A DNA stretch of 64,000 nucleotides, taken from assembly GCA_027067965.1 (NCBI GenBank), contig JAMOUV010000010.1, positions 310,001-374,000 on the forward strand. The letters run 5' to 3'. The DNA comes from Flavobacteriales bacterium. GTDB taxonomy: Bacteria; Bacteroidota; Bacteroidia; Flavobacteriales; Flavobacteriaceae. A program made the position numbers and the translations under genes. Below, one piece after another: positions 1 through 9,341 of this stretch (position 1 is the first letter of the stretch; every line of letters begins with the position of its first letter). Below the pieces are notes generated by a model that had not been told where the DNA came from, searched no databases, and was given only the letters and a program-made list of their open reading frames with translations.

Positions 1-222
1 ATTGCATACATATCTTTCTGCTTATTTTGGCTTGCAAATATAAAGCATTTTTTTGTTATTTCAAAACATAAACTTCGCCAATGGTGTTTATTAAACTCCT
101 TGGTTTATAGTGGGATTAGTCTTTATTTTACCTAATAAGAAAATTATTTATTATTCAAATTGGGTGAAAAAATATTCATGTTTTTTAATAATGATCTGCT
201 AACTCAAATCCGAAAAATAACG

Positions 223-230
223 TAAATTTG
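223..230 (+). promoter_or_regulatory. Candidate -7 promoter box of yebC
   Basis: The sequence TAAATTTG matches the Bacteroidota -7 consensus TAnnTTTG exactly and lies about 30 bases before the chosen yebC start. No clear -33 box is visible. The remaining 220 bases upstream are AT-rich and show no gene. Confidence 0.5.
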
Positions 231-260
231 TCAGAAACCATTTTTATAGAAAAAAATATT

Positions 261-1013
261 ATGGCTGGACATAGTAAATGGGCAAATATTAAACACCGTA
301 AAGGCGCACAAGATGCCAAAAGGGCCAAATTGTTTACCAAAGTATTACGCGAAATTAATATTGCCGTCCGACACGGTGGTCCCGACCCCGATTCCAATCC
401 GGCATTACGCCGCGCTATAGCCAATGCTCGCGGTGTGAATATGCCTAAAGATAACATTATGCGGGCCATTAAAAAGGCCTCCGGAAAAGATGCCGAAAAT
501 TTTCAAGAAGTTACGTTCGAAGGTTACGGCCCCTACGGGGTGGCTTTTATTATTGAAACGGCCACCGATAATACCAACCGGACGGTAGGCATCGTCCGGT
601 CCATCTTTAGTAAACACGGAGGAGAATTGGGCAAAACCGGTTCGCTGCAATATATTTTCGACCGCAAAGGCGTTTTCGTCATCGAAAAAGATAAGGTCAA
701 AGAAATGGACCCCGAAGAATTGGAAATGGAACTCATCGACGGCGGGGCCGAAGATATAGAATCCGACGATGAATTTATTACCGTCTATACCGATTATAAA
801 GATTTCGGAATGATGGCTTCCAAATTGGAAGAACTCGGTATTGACGTAAAAAATGCCGGATTACAATATATTCCCAAAATGACCAAAACCCTTTCGCTCG
901 AGCAGGCCAAAAAAATACTGGCTCTTGCAGAAAAATTCGAGGATGAAGACGATGTGCAAAATGTTTATCATAACCTCGAATTAACCGACGAATTGATTGA
1001 AAATATGGACTGA
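261..1013 (+). CDS. yebC: YebC/PmpR family transcription or translation regulator
   Basis: This 250-aa protein starts with the family hallmark MAGHSKWANIKHRK and is the usual length for YebC/TACO1. Family members are cytoplasmic; some act as DNA-binding regulators and others help ribosomes through difficult stretches such as polyproline. An in-frame start 33 bases upstream would add residues absent from the family and would overlap the TAAATTTG promoter box, so the start at 261 is preferred. The three YebC sections are all present: basic N-terminus, the middle segment with YGPYGVAF, and an acidic C-terminus. The stop overlaps the start of the following MBL gene by one base, so the two are probably translationally coupled. 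Confidence 0.93.
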   Translation: MAGHSKWANIKHRKGAQDAKRAKLFTKVLREINIAVRHGGPDPDSNPALRRAIANARGVNMPKDNIMRAIKKASGKDAENFQEVTFEGYGPYGVAFIIETATDNTNRTVGIVRSIFSKHGGELGKTGSLQYIFDRKGVFVIEKDKVKEMDPEELEMELIDGGAEDIESDDEFITVYTDYKDFGMMASKLEELGIDVKNAGLQYIPKMTKTLSLEQAKKILALAEKFEDEDDVQNVYHNLELTDELIENMD

Positions 1014-1876
1014 TGAAACTATATCCTGTTATTCACGAATATTTTAAATTGGACGGTGGCGCCATGTTCGGTGTGGTCCCCAAAACTATTTGGCAACGTA
1101 CCAATCCCGCCGATGAAGATAATCTGATTCGTATGGCTACCCGGAGTTTACTAATCGATACGGGCGACCGCCTTATTCTAATCGATACGGGATTGGGAAA
1201 CAAACAACCGGAGAAATTTTTCGGCTATTATAAACCACAACGCATCAATCAACTGGATGAAACATTGGAAAAACTCGGTTATACCAAGGACGATATCACC
1301 GATGTAATTATGACGCATTTGCATTTCGATCATTGTGGCGGATCGGTCGAAAAGGACCAATCGGGCAATTTGAAACCCGCCTTTCCGCATGCCCGTTACT
1401 GGACCAATGAACCGCATTGGAATTGGGCTATGAATCCGAATCGCCGGGAAAAGGCCTCCTTCCTCAAAGAAAATTTCGTTCCTTTGGAAGAATCCGGTGT
1501 TTTGCAATTCATACCCGTACCCGACCGGGGAAATCAACTGGGAAGTACGGATTTGCAAATGGATTTCATATTTGTAAACGGTCATACCGAACAACAAATG
1601 CTTCCGGTTATCCGTTACGGAGATAAAACCATTGTATTTATGGCCGATTTATTACCTACCGTAGGACACATCCCTTTGGCATATATCATGGGTTACGATG
1701 TCAGACCCTTGGAAACCCTAAAAGAAAAAGACGCTTTTCTTAACGAAGCGGCCGATAAGGGTTATTATTTATTCTTAGAACACGATCCCGACATAGAGAT
1801 CTGCACCCTTAAACATACCGAAAAGGGTGTTCGATTGGATCAAACCTTTACATTAAATGAAATATTAAACCAATAA
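1013..1876 (+). CDS. MBL-fold metallo-hydrolase
   Basis: This 287-aa protein has a complete metallo-beta-lactamase-fold metal site. HLHFDH is at residues 102-107, followed by H191 (in NGHTEQ), D212 (in MADLLP) and H257 (in LEHD). The layout is that of the lactonase and quorum-quenching-like branch of single-domain MBL hydrolases, which bind two metal ions. The substrate cannot be told from sequence. There is no signal peptide, so it is probably cytoplasmic. It shares the yebC transcript (one-base overlap) and is followed after 13 bases by a secreted protease gene. Confidence 0.85.
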   Translation: MKLYPVIHEYFKLDGGAMFGVVPKTIWQRTNPADEDNLIRMATRSLLIDTGDRLILIDTGLGNKQPEKFFGYYKPQRINQLDETLEKLGYTKDDITDVIMTHLHFDHCGGSVEKDQSGNLKPAFPHARYWTNEPHWNWAMNPNRREKASFLKENFVPLEESGVLQFIPVPDRGNQLGSTDLQMDFIFVNGHTEQQMLPVIRYGDKTIVFMADLLPTVGHIPLAYIMGYDVRPLETLKEKDAFLNEAADKGYYLFLEHDPDIEICTLKHTEKGVRLDQTFTLNEILNQ

Positions 1877-1889
1877 ATCAAACAATAAA

Positions 1890-3635
1890 ATGAGAAATCC
1901 AATTAAATTTTTAACTACCGGCTTAATTTTTCTCATGCTTGCATCATGTGGAACGGTTCAAACTGCAAGCGAGCAAAAGGAATCTACTCAGCCGGAACAA
2001 ACTCAAGAAGTAAAAGCGGATCCTGAAAAAGAAGTGATTAAAAGTTTAAGTTCGCTTTACAAGAAAGAAGAACTAAAAGGGTGGCAACATAAGGCGCCGC
2101 TCAAAGACAAAATTCCCGGCATGAGCGTGGACAAAGCATACGCCCGCTTATTGGCCGATATGCCCCAAGGCGAAACGGTAATTGTTGCCGTATTGGATTC
2201 GGGAATGGATATCGATCATGAAGATTTAAAAGACGTAATTTGGACCAATGAAGACGAAATTCCCGGCAATGGTATCGACGATGATAAAAACGGCTATGTG
2301 GACGATGTGCACGGATGGAATTTCTTGGGAAGTCGAGACGGAAAAAATGCCTATGAAGAACAATTGGAAATGGCCCGGTTAATTAAAAAATATCGTGGTC
2401 AATGGCAAGACAAAACCGAAGAAGATATCCCCGAAGAATACTTGGAATTATTCCGTGACTACAAAAGAGCCGAAAAAGAATTGGCCGAAAAATTGAAGGA
2501 AATAAAACAAATAGCGAATAAGACCGAATTTCTCGAGAATATGGCGAAAAATTATGACAACACATTAAAAAAATATTTAAACACCGATGAATTGACCGAG
2601 GAAAAGGTCAAAGCCATAGAAACAGACGATAAAGCCGTCTTGGAAGCAAAAGAAAAGTTTTTGAATGGATTGAGTATGTATAATGAAGATTTTAAAAATT
2701 GGATTAAAAGAAGAAAAAATTATACCGAATCCCAATTGAAATATAACTTGAACATAGATTTTGACGGCCGTGCTATAGTAGGAGATAATCCCGATGATTG
2801 GAACGACAGGGATTACGGAAATCCCAATGTACGCCCGGTCAAAGAAGAAGAAGCCCATGCCACTCATGTGGCCGGTATTATTGCAGCCGTTCGAAATAAC
2901 GGTATCGGTATGAACGGAATTGCGGATAATGTAAAAATTATGCCCATCCGTGCCGTTCCCGATGGAGACGAATATGATAAAGACATCGCGCTTGGCATTC
3001 GATATGCAGTGGATAATGGCGCCAAAATCATTAATTGTAGTTTCGGGAAATACTACTCGCCTCATAAAGAATGGGTTTGGGATGCCATTAAATATGCAGC
3101 CGATCATGATGTGTTAATCGTCAATGCCGCCGGCAATGATGCCAAGGATATGGATCGATTCGGTGAATTTATTTCCTATCCTAATGACGGTATCAAACCC
3201 GGAGAAGAAATTGCGGACAATTTTATTACCATCGGCGCCTACGGACCGCATTTTGCCGCCGATTTGCCGGCACCTTTTAGCAATTACGGAAAAACAACGG
3301 TTGATGTATTTTCGCCGGGCGTGAGAATCTATTCCACGATTCCTTTTAATAAATACGCGTTTTTCAACGGCACATCCATGGCCGCCCCCGATGCGGCGGG
3401 CGTGGCTGCTCTGATTCGTTCGCGTTTTCCGGAATTATCCGCCTCGGAAGTGAAAGAAATCCTCATGAAGTCGGGAATAACACCTGCTATTTTAGTTTTT
3501 GTTCCGTCGGAAGATAAAGAGATTCCGGATGTAAAACCTTTCAAAGAATTATCGAAAAGCGGTAAAATAGTCAATGCATTTAATGCGCTGGTCATGGCAA
3601 AAAAAATGGCCGAGAAGAAGAAAGAAAATAATTGA
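1890..3635 (+). CDS. Subtilisin-family (S8) serine protease, lipoprotein
   Basis: The 581-aa product has a type II signal peptide ending in LMLASC, with lipidation at C20, so it is membrane-anchored outside the cytoplasm. The subtilase catalytic set is complete: D103 in AVLDSGMD, H323 in HATHVAG, N416 in NAAGN and S496 in NGTSMAAP. The Asp-to-His distance is about 220 residues, far longer than in a minimal subtilase. The extra segment at about 145-310 is highly charged and mostly helical in appearance. It lies 13 bases after the MBL gene and ends before a strong hairpin. The assignment to S8 is firm; the target protein is unknown. Confidence 0.92.
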   Translation: MRNPIKFLTTGLIFLMLASCGTVQTASEQKESTQPEQTQEVKADPEKEVIKSLSSLYKKEELKGWQHKAPLKDKIPGMSVDKAYARLLADMPQGETVIVAVLDSGMDIDHEDLKDVIWTNEDEIPGNGIDDDKNGYVDDVHGWNFLGSRDGKNAYEEQLEMARLIKKYRGQWQDKTEEDIPEEYLELFRDYKRAEKELAEKLKEIKQIANKTEFLENMAKNYDNTLKKYLNTDELTEEKVKAIETDDKAVLEAKEKFLNGLSMYNEDFKNWIKRRKNYTESQLKYNLNIDFDGRAIVGDNPDDWNDRDYGNPNVRPVKEEEAHATHVAGIIAAVRNNGIGMNGIADNVKIMPIRAVPDGDEYDKDIALGIRYAVDNGAKIINCSFGKYYSPHKEWVWDAIKYAADHDVLIVNAAGNDAKDMDRFGEFISYPNDGIKPGEEIADNFITIGAYGPHFAADLPAPFSNYGKTTVDVFSPGVRIYSTIPFNKYAFFNGTSMAAPDAAGVAALIRSRFPELSASEVKEILMKSGITPAILVFVPSEDKEIPDVKPFKELSKSGKIVNAFNALVMAKKMAEKKKENN

Positions 3636-3656
3636 GATTTTCAATAATTTATAAAG

Positions 3657-3691
3657 AACACCCCCGGCGCGCTTTGCGCGCCGGGGGTGTT
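3657..3691. terminator. Bidirectional intrinsic terminator
   Basis: A perfect GC-rich stem (CCCCCGGCGCGC, loop TTT, GCGCGCCGGGGG) extended by AACA/TGTT lies between the convergent ends of the subtilase gene and the outer-membrane barrel gene. A T-rich run follows on the + strand. It can serve both genes. Confidence 0.85.
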
Positions 3692-3707
3692 TGTTCTTTT
3701 GACGAAT

Positions 3708-5336
3708 CTATTTAAATGAATAAGACACACCGGCCAGTATGTGCAAGCCGTGAGCGGGATAATTGTAATAAATTAAATCCTTGCGATTCAGTAAGTTATT
3801 TCCTTCCACATAAATATAGAGGCCTTGGAGCAGATGATATCCTGCTTTGAGGTTCAAGTCCACCGTTTCGCCTGTTTTGACTACCGTATTGTTCCATAAA
3901 TCGTAACGCGGTCCGATGTAATATAAATCGGTGCGCAGATCGAATTTTGCAATATTCATTCGCATTAACCAGGAGACCTTATAGTCTTCCAAGTTCCAGG
4001 CCTTTTGTAACGTTTCCGGGCTATATTGATAATAGTCGAATTTGAGTTTGGTTTCAAAATTCCGGTTGGCCACGTAGGATAAATGGGTTTTAAAATAAAA
4101 ATAATTCAGGTCGTCATAGACGGGTTTGAGGATAATTCCTTCGGCGCGTTTGTCCGTTACTAAAAACGGCCTGTTTTTTTCTTGAGCCATTCCCAACGAC
4201 AGATTAAAATTCATTCGTGTCCCGATCGACCCTTTGAATCCGCCGTTGAGATGATAGGGCGTGGAGGTGGGTTTTAATTCGGTCACGGTGGCAATATATC
4301 GGTTGTTTTTCAACATTTCGTCGTAGGAGACGGTTTTGACCCGGCCTTCGTAGGACAGATATAGGGTAAGCAGTTCCGGAACCATGTTATATTCTACCGA
4401 AATATCGGGGTAAAATAAGATGGCATCATTAATATCGGTGCGGTTTTGGTAAAATAATTTAAAACCGAGTTTAAACAAAAATCGTTCGCGTTCGTACCTG
4501 AAAGCCGGAAAAATGCCGGCTTGAAAATTGCTGTATCCCGTTGCTGCATTTCCGTTTACCCAAGCCGTGGTGAATCCGGTAGTGATATCGAAACCGGCAA
4601 CGGGGAAAACAAATTCCGCATTCAAATCCAAATCGTGTTCATGGGCTGTAAACGAGGACAGAAAACGGTATTTAAAATCCGTTTTTCGTAAAAAACTGTC
4701 ATAAAATTCGGCACCCAAATGAAGACCCGGATGGTGGTTGGTAAAGGCGGTTTTCAAAGTGCCGAAAGGTGTTAAAGTGTCACGGTATGCCGAGTGTCTT
4801 GCCGAATAATTTGCATTTAAAAACCAATGTGAAGCATCGGTTTTTCGACGGGCGAACACTTCCGTGTCAAAATCCGTAAAAGAATTTAACCGGAGGGTAT
4901 CGAACGTGGTACTTCCCAGACTGAAAAAGGAAATAATCCCGCCGGCTTTCCAATCATCCTCCAATGAGACGTCATAAAAACTTTTCAAACGAAATGCCTT
5001 TTCATTTCCTACGGCGAGTTCCACATACCCGGGAATGTTTTCCAAATTTTTATTGGAAACGGAAGGTCGTACCAGTTTGCCTTTTTCGGCAATATAGGTC
5101 GAAACGGCTTCCACATCGAGTGTGGAATAAGATTGCGGAATTTTTTCGAAATTTTCTCCTTGCCCTAATGACGGATTAACCGAAATTTTATCCGCATCGC
5201 GGACAGTGGGCGTATAGGATTTTACTACCGTAACGGTTTGATTCTGAAGCGAATCGCGTTTGGTTTGAGCCGGTGCGGTAATAAAATACATGCTTAGGAC
5301 AAATGCAAACAGGATGGTATGATGATTTGTTTTCAT
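3708..5336 (-). CDS. Outer-membrane beta-barrel protein (TonB-receptor-like)
   Basis: The 542-aa product starts with a signal peptide (MKTNHHTILFAFVLSMYF, cleavage near APAQ). A short plug-like N-terminal segment with VVKSYTPTVRDADKI follows, then alternating aromatic and polar strands to a terminal strand ending GVSYSFK. The segment NNLLNRKDL near the end is typical of TonB-receptor last strands. It is shorter than a full receptor and has no obvious TonB box. The start at 5336 was chosen because longer in-frame starts add a lysine-rich leader before the signal peptide; it lies just after the TPR gene's stop. Receptor class is likely, ligand unknown. Confidence 0.75.
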   Translation of the reverse strand: MKTNHHTILFAFVLSMYFITAPAQTKRDSLQNQTVTVVKSYTPTVRDADKISVNPSLGQGENFEKIPQSYSTLDVEAVSTYIAEKGKLVRPSVSNKNLENIPGYVELAVGNEKAFRLKSFYDVSLEDDWKAGGIISFFSLGSTTFDTLRLNSFTDFDTEVFARRKTDASHWFLNANYSARHSAYRDTLTPFGTLKTAFTNHHPGLHLGAEFYDSFLRKTDFKYRFLSSFTAHEHDLDLNAEFVFPVAGFDITTGFTTAWVNGNAATGYSNFQAGIFPAFRYERERFLFKLGFKLFYQNRTDINDAILFYPDISVEYNMVPELLTLYLSYEGRVKTVSYDEMLKNNRYIATVTELKPTSTPYHLNGGFKGSIGTRMNFNLSLGMAQEKNRPFLVTDKRAEGIILKPVYDDLNYFYFKTHLSYVANRNFETKLKFDYYQYSPETLQKAWNLEDYKVSWLMRMNIAKFDLRTDLYYIGPRYDLWNNTVVKTGETVDLNLKAGYHLLQGLYIYVEGNNLLNRKDLIYYNYPAHGLHILAGVSYSFK

Positions 5337-5337
5337 T

Positions 5338-8300
5338 TTATTCGGTTTCTTGAGGTATATCTTCATTTTTTTTCGCTTGTTCGTTTTTGATTTCTTGCAA
5401 TAAGGCACGTGCTTCCGCTACAATTTCCGGATATTTGTCAAATCGTTTTATGACATTTTCCAAAATATAAGTGGCATTAAAGATATCCCCTTTGGCCCGC
5501 ATGTTTCTGGCCATGACAATCAAGGCCTTTCCACTCCATTTTTTATAAGAAGGATATTTTTTGGAAAGCAACGAGACGGTTTTATTCGATTCGTCGTATT
5601 GTCCTTTTCGGTGTTGGAAAAGTGCTTTGTAGTACATGGCTTCGGCGGCAATTTCTCCGCGTGCATTTTTGCTTAATTCATTGTAGTAGCGTTCGGCCGC
5701 TTCCCAATCTTCCCGTTTAACCGCATCACGAGCCAAAATCAATTTGGCTTCTTGTTCCATCACATGATCGTGTTTGGGGTTTTGCAAAACGGCTCGTGCA
5801 TTTTCAACCGCTTTGTCATGCCGGCCGCTTCGGTCATAAATTTTCATGAGATTCGAAGAGGCAAAGAGTAAATCGTCGTCCGTTTGTGCCACGGATTTTA
5901 ATTTTTCCAACCATTTGGCGGCTTCTTTGTCCCGGTTGTTTTTGAGATTTTCAAGGGCCAAATATCGCAGGGCCTCCACCGTAAATTCATTGACCGGCAT
6001 AAGGGCCAATTTTTCATAGTACTTATAGGCATTGGCCGGTTCGTTGAGTTTGGTGTGGATTTTGGCTAAATAATGAGTGGCTTTTGTACGATAAATGCCA
6101 TCGGGAAAGCGTTTAAGATAAGAAGCAAACGCGGTTCTGGCGGCGGAATAGTCCTGTTCGAAATATTTCTGTTCGGCGGCGGCAAATATTTCGTTTTCCA
6201 GTTGGTTGCTTTCAATGTTGAATCCGGGAATTTTATTGATAAATGCCAAGAATTCGTCCACATTGTTTTCGTCGATATAAATATTCTTAAGATATCCGGC
6301 CGCTTCTACAGCTTCGGGCGTTTTCGGATATTTGACAATGAGTTGCTTGAAGGTTTTTTTGGCATTTTCATTGTCATTGGAATTATAGTAGGCCAAACCT
6401 TTTTTCAGCATGGCCACGGCCACATAGGGGCTATCGGGATGTCCGTTTATCAACCGGTCAAAGGTGGCTATCGCTTCCCGGTATTTACCCAAATTAAGAT
6501 AAGTGCTTCCCAGTTGATATAACGCGTCGTCGGTTAATTTGGATTTAGGATATTTTTGAAGGAATTTGTTTAATTCTTCTATTTTTCGCTTGGTTTTACC
6601 TACAAAACCGTAACTAACGGCTTTTTGATAGAAGGCATAATCCGAATTATGTCCTTGCATGCGAATGGCTTTGTTGTATGCTTCCATTGCAGGCCAGTAT
6701 TTTTTTGCCCCGAAATAACTGTCTCCCAATCGCAAGTAGGCATCTTTAAGCAATTTTGAATCCGGAGTACCGCTTATGAATGCCGAGAAATGTCGGGCGG
6801 CTTGCGGATAATCTTTCATTTTGAAATATACATAGCCCAAGTTATAATCATAAAGTGCTTTTTCGAAGGGAGGCAATTGGGTTTTATCCAAGGATTTATA
6901 TTCGGTAAGCGCATCTCGATAGCGATTGAGCCGGTAAAGGGCTTCGGCTTTCCAAAAAACGGCTTTGTTGCGGTATTGCGGATCCAAACCGTGCTTGAGT
7001 GATAAATCGAAAAGCCGGATTGCATCCTTGTATTTTCCTTCGTTAAAAAGTTCCAAACCGCGCAGAAAAGCAACCTTTTGAAATTCCGGCCGATTGGTCA
7101 TTCCGCTTTGTTGCATGGCCTTTAGCGCTTGCTCGAAATTTCGGGATGTGAGGTAGGAACTGATTAACAATTCTTTTAATTCGTCCCGGTGGGGCGAAGC
7201 GGGAAATTCGCTTAAATAACCGGCAATAATTTGATCCAAACTCTCATAAGGATTTCCAATTTCATAACTCAATTTGATGTATTGGTAACCGGCATCTTCT
7301 TTCATTTTTTTATCAAAATCCATTTCCGCTACCCGTTTAAATGCGTTTAATGCTTGTGTTTTTTTATTTTGTTTCAAGTAACATTTACCCAAATGATAGT
7401 AGGCATTTTGGGCCAAGGCATCATTGGCACTGATAATTTTGTTAAAATAATTAATGGCTTCATCACAATTTCCCGATTTATAGTAGGCATATCCCAGTTC
7501 ATAGTAGTCCTTGTTCGAAAATTTTCCTTTCTTCCCGTGATATGCTTTAAGATAGGGAATGGCCTTGTCATATTGACCCAAATTAAAATAGGAAGAGCCG
7601 ATAATTTTGGCCAATTCGGATTTTTGTTTGCCTCGACTTTTTGGATAGATTTTTTCCGCTTCGGCGATTGCTTTTTCGAACATTCCGGCCCGGTAATACA
7701 TATCTGCATTATAATAAGGAATGTTTTTGGCATATTGACGTTCTTGTTTCACTTGTGAAAAATAACGTTGGGCTTCCACGGTATTTCCTTTCAGGTAAGC
7801 GATATAGCCCAAATAATACTTGGCCTGATTGCCGAAGGTTTTGGAACCCAATAATGCTTTGAATTTTCTTTTTGCCTTAGGTAAATCGTTGTTTTTCAAC
7901 GCTATATATCCCATATAGAATTCCATACGTTCCCGGTCTTCGGCAGGCAGATTATAGAGTTCCAATTCGTCGATCATGCGGCGAACTTCTTTGTAGCGGC
8001 CTTCGGCGAATTTATTATCGATTGCAAAGACTCTGATGCGGTCGCGATAGGGCGAATCGGGATATCGAATCAAATATTTTTCGATTTTTTCGGAGGCAAG
8101 CGGGTCGCCGTTTGAAATGTCAATTAGCGTAATGTAAAAATCAATATCGGGTAACAAAAATTTATCTTTCAATTGGGATTTAAGTTTTTTAAATGCATGA
8201 TAGGCCTGTTCCGTATGATGATTATTAAACAATTCGACGGCATGGGCATATCGGCGAAACAATTCTTTGTGACCCGGGTTTACTTGAGATTTTGCGCCAA

Positions 8301-8346
8301 ATAAGAACAAAACGGATAGAAAAAGGGCTGAAAAAAAGCGTCTCAT
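5338..8346 (-). CDS. Large tetratricopeptide-repeat protein, secreted
   Basis: The 1002-aa product has an N-terminal signal peptide (MRRFFSALFLSVLFLFGAKS). Nearly all the rest is tandem TPR repeats of about 34-36 residues, with recurring patterns such as YYLGYIAYLKGN, AYYHLGKCYLKQ and ALYQLGSTYLNLG. TPR stacks are protein-binding scaffolds, and this one should sit in the periplasm or at the outer membrane. It is transcribed first, and the barrel gene follows immediately, so the two probably work together. I know of such TPR/barrel pairs in Flavobacteriia, but the function of this one is not established. Confidence 0.85.
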   Translation of the reverse strand: MRRFFSALFLSVLFLFGAKSQVNPGHKELFRRYAHAVELFNNHHTEQAYHAFKKLKSQLKDKFLLPDIDFYITLIDISNGDPLASEKIEKYLIRYPDSPYRDRIRVFAIDNKFAEGRYKEVRRMIDELELYNLPAEDRERMEFYMGYIALKNNDLPKAKRKFKALLGSKTFGNQAKYYLGYIAYLKGNTVEAQRYFSQVKQERQYAKNIPYYNADMYYRAGMFEKAIAEAEKIYPKSRGKQKSELAKIIGSSYFNLGQYDKAIPYLKAYHGKKGKFSNKDYYELGYAYYKSGNCDEAINYFNKIISANDALAQNAYYHLGKCYLKQNKKTQALNAFKRVAEMDFDKKMKEDAGYQYIKLSYEIGNPYESLDQIIAGYLSEFPASPHRDELKELLISSYLTSRNFEQALKAMQQSGMTNRPEFQKVAFLRGLELFNEGKYKDAIRLFDLSLKHGLDPQYRNKAVFWKAEALYRLNRYRDALTEYKSLDKTQLPPFEKALYDYNLGYVYFKMKDYPQAARHFSAFISGTPDSKLLKDAYLRLGDSYFGAKKYWPAMEAYNKAIRMQGHNSDYAFYQKAVSYGFVGKTKRKIEELNKFLQKYPKSKLTDDALYQLGSTYLNLGKYREAIATFDRLINGHPDSPYVAVAMLKKGLAYYNSNDNENAKKTFKQLIVKYPKTPEAVEAAGYLKNIYIDENNVDEFLAFINKIPGFNIESNQLENEIFAAAEQKYFEQDYSAARTAFASYLKRFPDGIYRTKATHYLAKIHTKLNEPANAYKYYEKLALMPVNEFTVEALRYLALENLKNNRDKEAAKWLEKLKSVAQTDDDLLFASSNLMKIYDRSGRHDKAVENARAVLQNPKHDHVMEQEAKLILARDAVKREDWEAAERYYNELSKNARGEIAAEAMYYKALFQHRKGQYDESNKTVSLLSKKYPSYKKWSGKALIVMARNMRAKGDIFNATYILENVIKRFDKYPEIVAEARALLQEIKNEQAKKNEDIPQETE

Positions 8347-8503
8347 AAACGGATTTTATTTTATTGAATGAATATATAACGAATTTTCATACGAAAAAAG
8401 TATTTGATATGATTTTTCTATTTTTATCATTAAGAAACTATTAAATTAATTTATTTAAAAGAATAATTTTTGATATAAAAAGTTACAAATGAATTCATTA
8501 TCT

Positions 8504-9178
8504 ATGAAAAAAATTACTTTTTTATTTGTTGTTTTCGGGATTACATCTCTTCTTGCCCAAGATTTTCAGGCGGGATATACGCGAATGTATGTAAATCACA
8601 GCCATTACAACGCTAGTTCAGGTTATTTTCTTTCCTATGCCCGATTGTTGCCAAATAATCACAGTATAGGGATAAGTTTCGAACGCCTTTTCGGCGAAGT
8701 GATCGAGAACAAGAGATACGAAACACGGGATTTGTATTTAGGTGATCTTTTGATTCATCGCTATTTGAGGCGTTATGAACGGTTTTCGGTTATGTTTTTC
8801 TATAAATATTATTTGGGGGGCGGCGAGAAAAATAAGTTTTTTATAGTTCCCGGTTTCGGAATAAATTTGTCCGGCATACGCTCCAATTATCGTATTTATA
8901 ATACGGTAACAAAGAGTTATAAAGAAAAATCACGTCATTTTTTAAGCTTGACTTCTCCTCTCACCCTTTCGGGATATGAATTTCAACTCCGGATCGAATA
9001 TCAACGCAAATGGAATGAGCACTGTAGTTTTTTTGCGAGTTTAAATACTGGGTTTTTGTTTTTACCTGACTATGAAATCATTTCTTCCGGTTGTTTACTC
9101 ACTCATGAAGCGAATCTTTCTCCTCGTGTGTGGATTGGTTTTACCACCGGTTTTCAAATAAATTTTAAAAATTTGTAG
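8504..9178 (+). CDS. Predicted outer-membrane beta-barrel protein, unknown function
   Basis: The 224-aa product has a signal peptide (MKKITFLFVVFGITSLLA, cut near AQDF). The rest alternates hydrophobic and polar residues, rich in tyrosine and phenylalanine, as in small 8-10-stranded barrels. It ends with an aromatic-rich strand (TTGFQINF). No family can be named. An in-frame ATG at 8489 adds five residues; 8504 is preferred because the signal sequence then starts MKK. It is a single gene, divergent from the TPR gene, and the 150-base region between them carries the start signals of both. Confidence 0.6.
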   Translation: MKKITFLFVVFGITSLLAQDFQAGYTRMYVNHSHYNASSGYFLSYARLLPNNHSIGISFERLFGEVIENKRYETRDLYLGDLLIHRYLRRYERFSVMFFYKYYLGGGEKNKFFIVPGFGINLSGIRSNYRIYNTVTKSYKEKSRHFLSLTSPLTLSGYEFQLRIEYQRKWNEHCSFFASLNTGFLFLPDYEIISSGCLLTHEANLSPRVWIGFTTGFQINFKNL

Positions 9179-9341
9179 TCCCATCTGAAGCACTCAAATC
9201 CGGAAAAATTAGCCCCGAAAATTAAATTAAATGCTGAGTACTTTCTCGAAAGGAGCTTTTGATTTTTTTTGATAAAAATTAATCTCCGTTTCACTAAATT
9301 TTTTTTTCTATATTTATCAATCTTTTTAAAATCGATATGAT

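Noticed and set aside
6073-6522. 149-residue frame antisense to the TPR gene
   Set aside because: It lies opposite a clear repeat protein and its composition mirrors the TPR codons; similar shadow frames recur along that gene.
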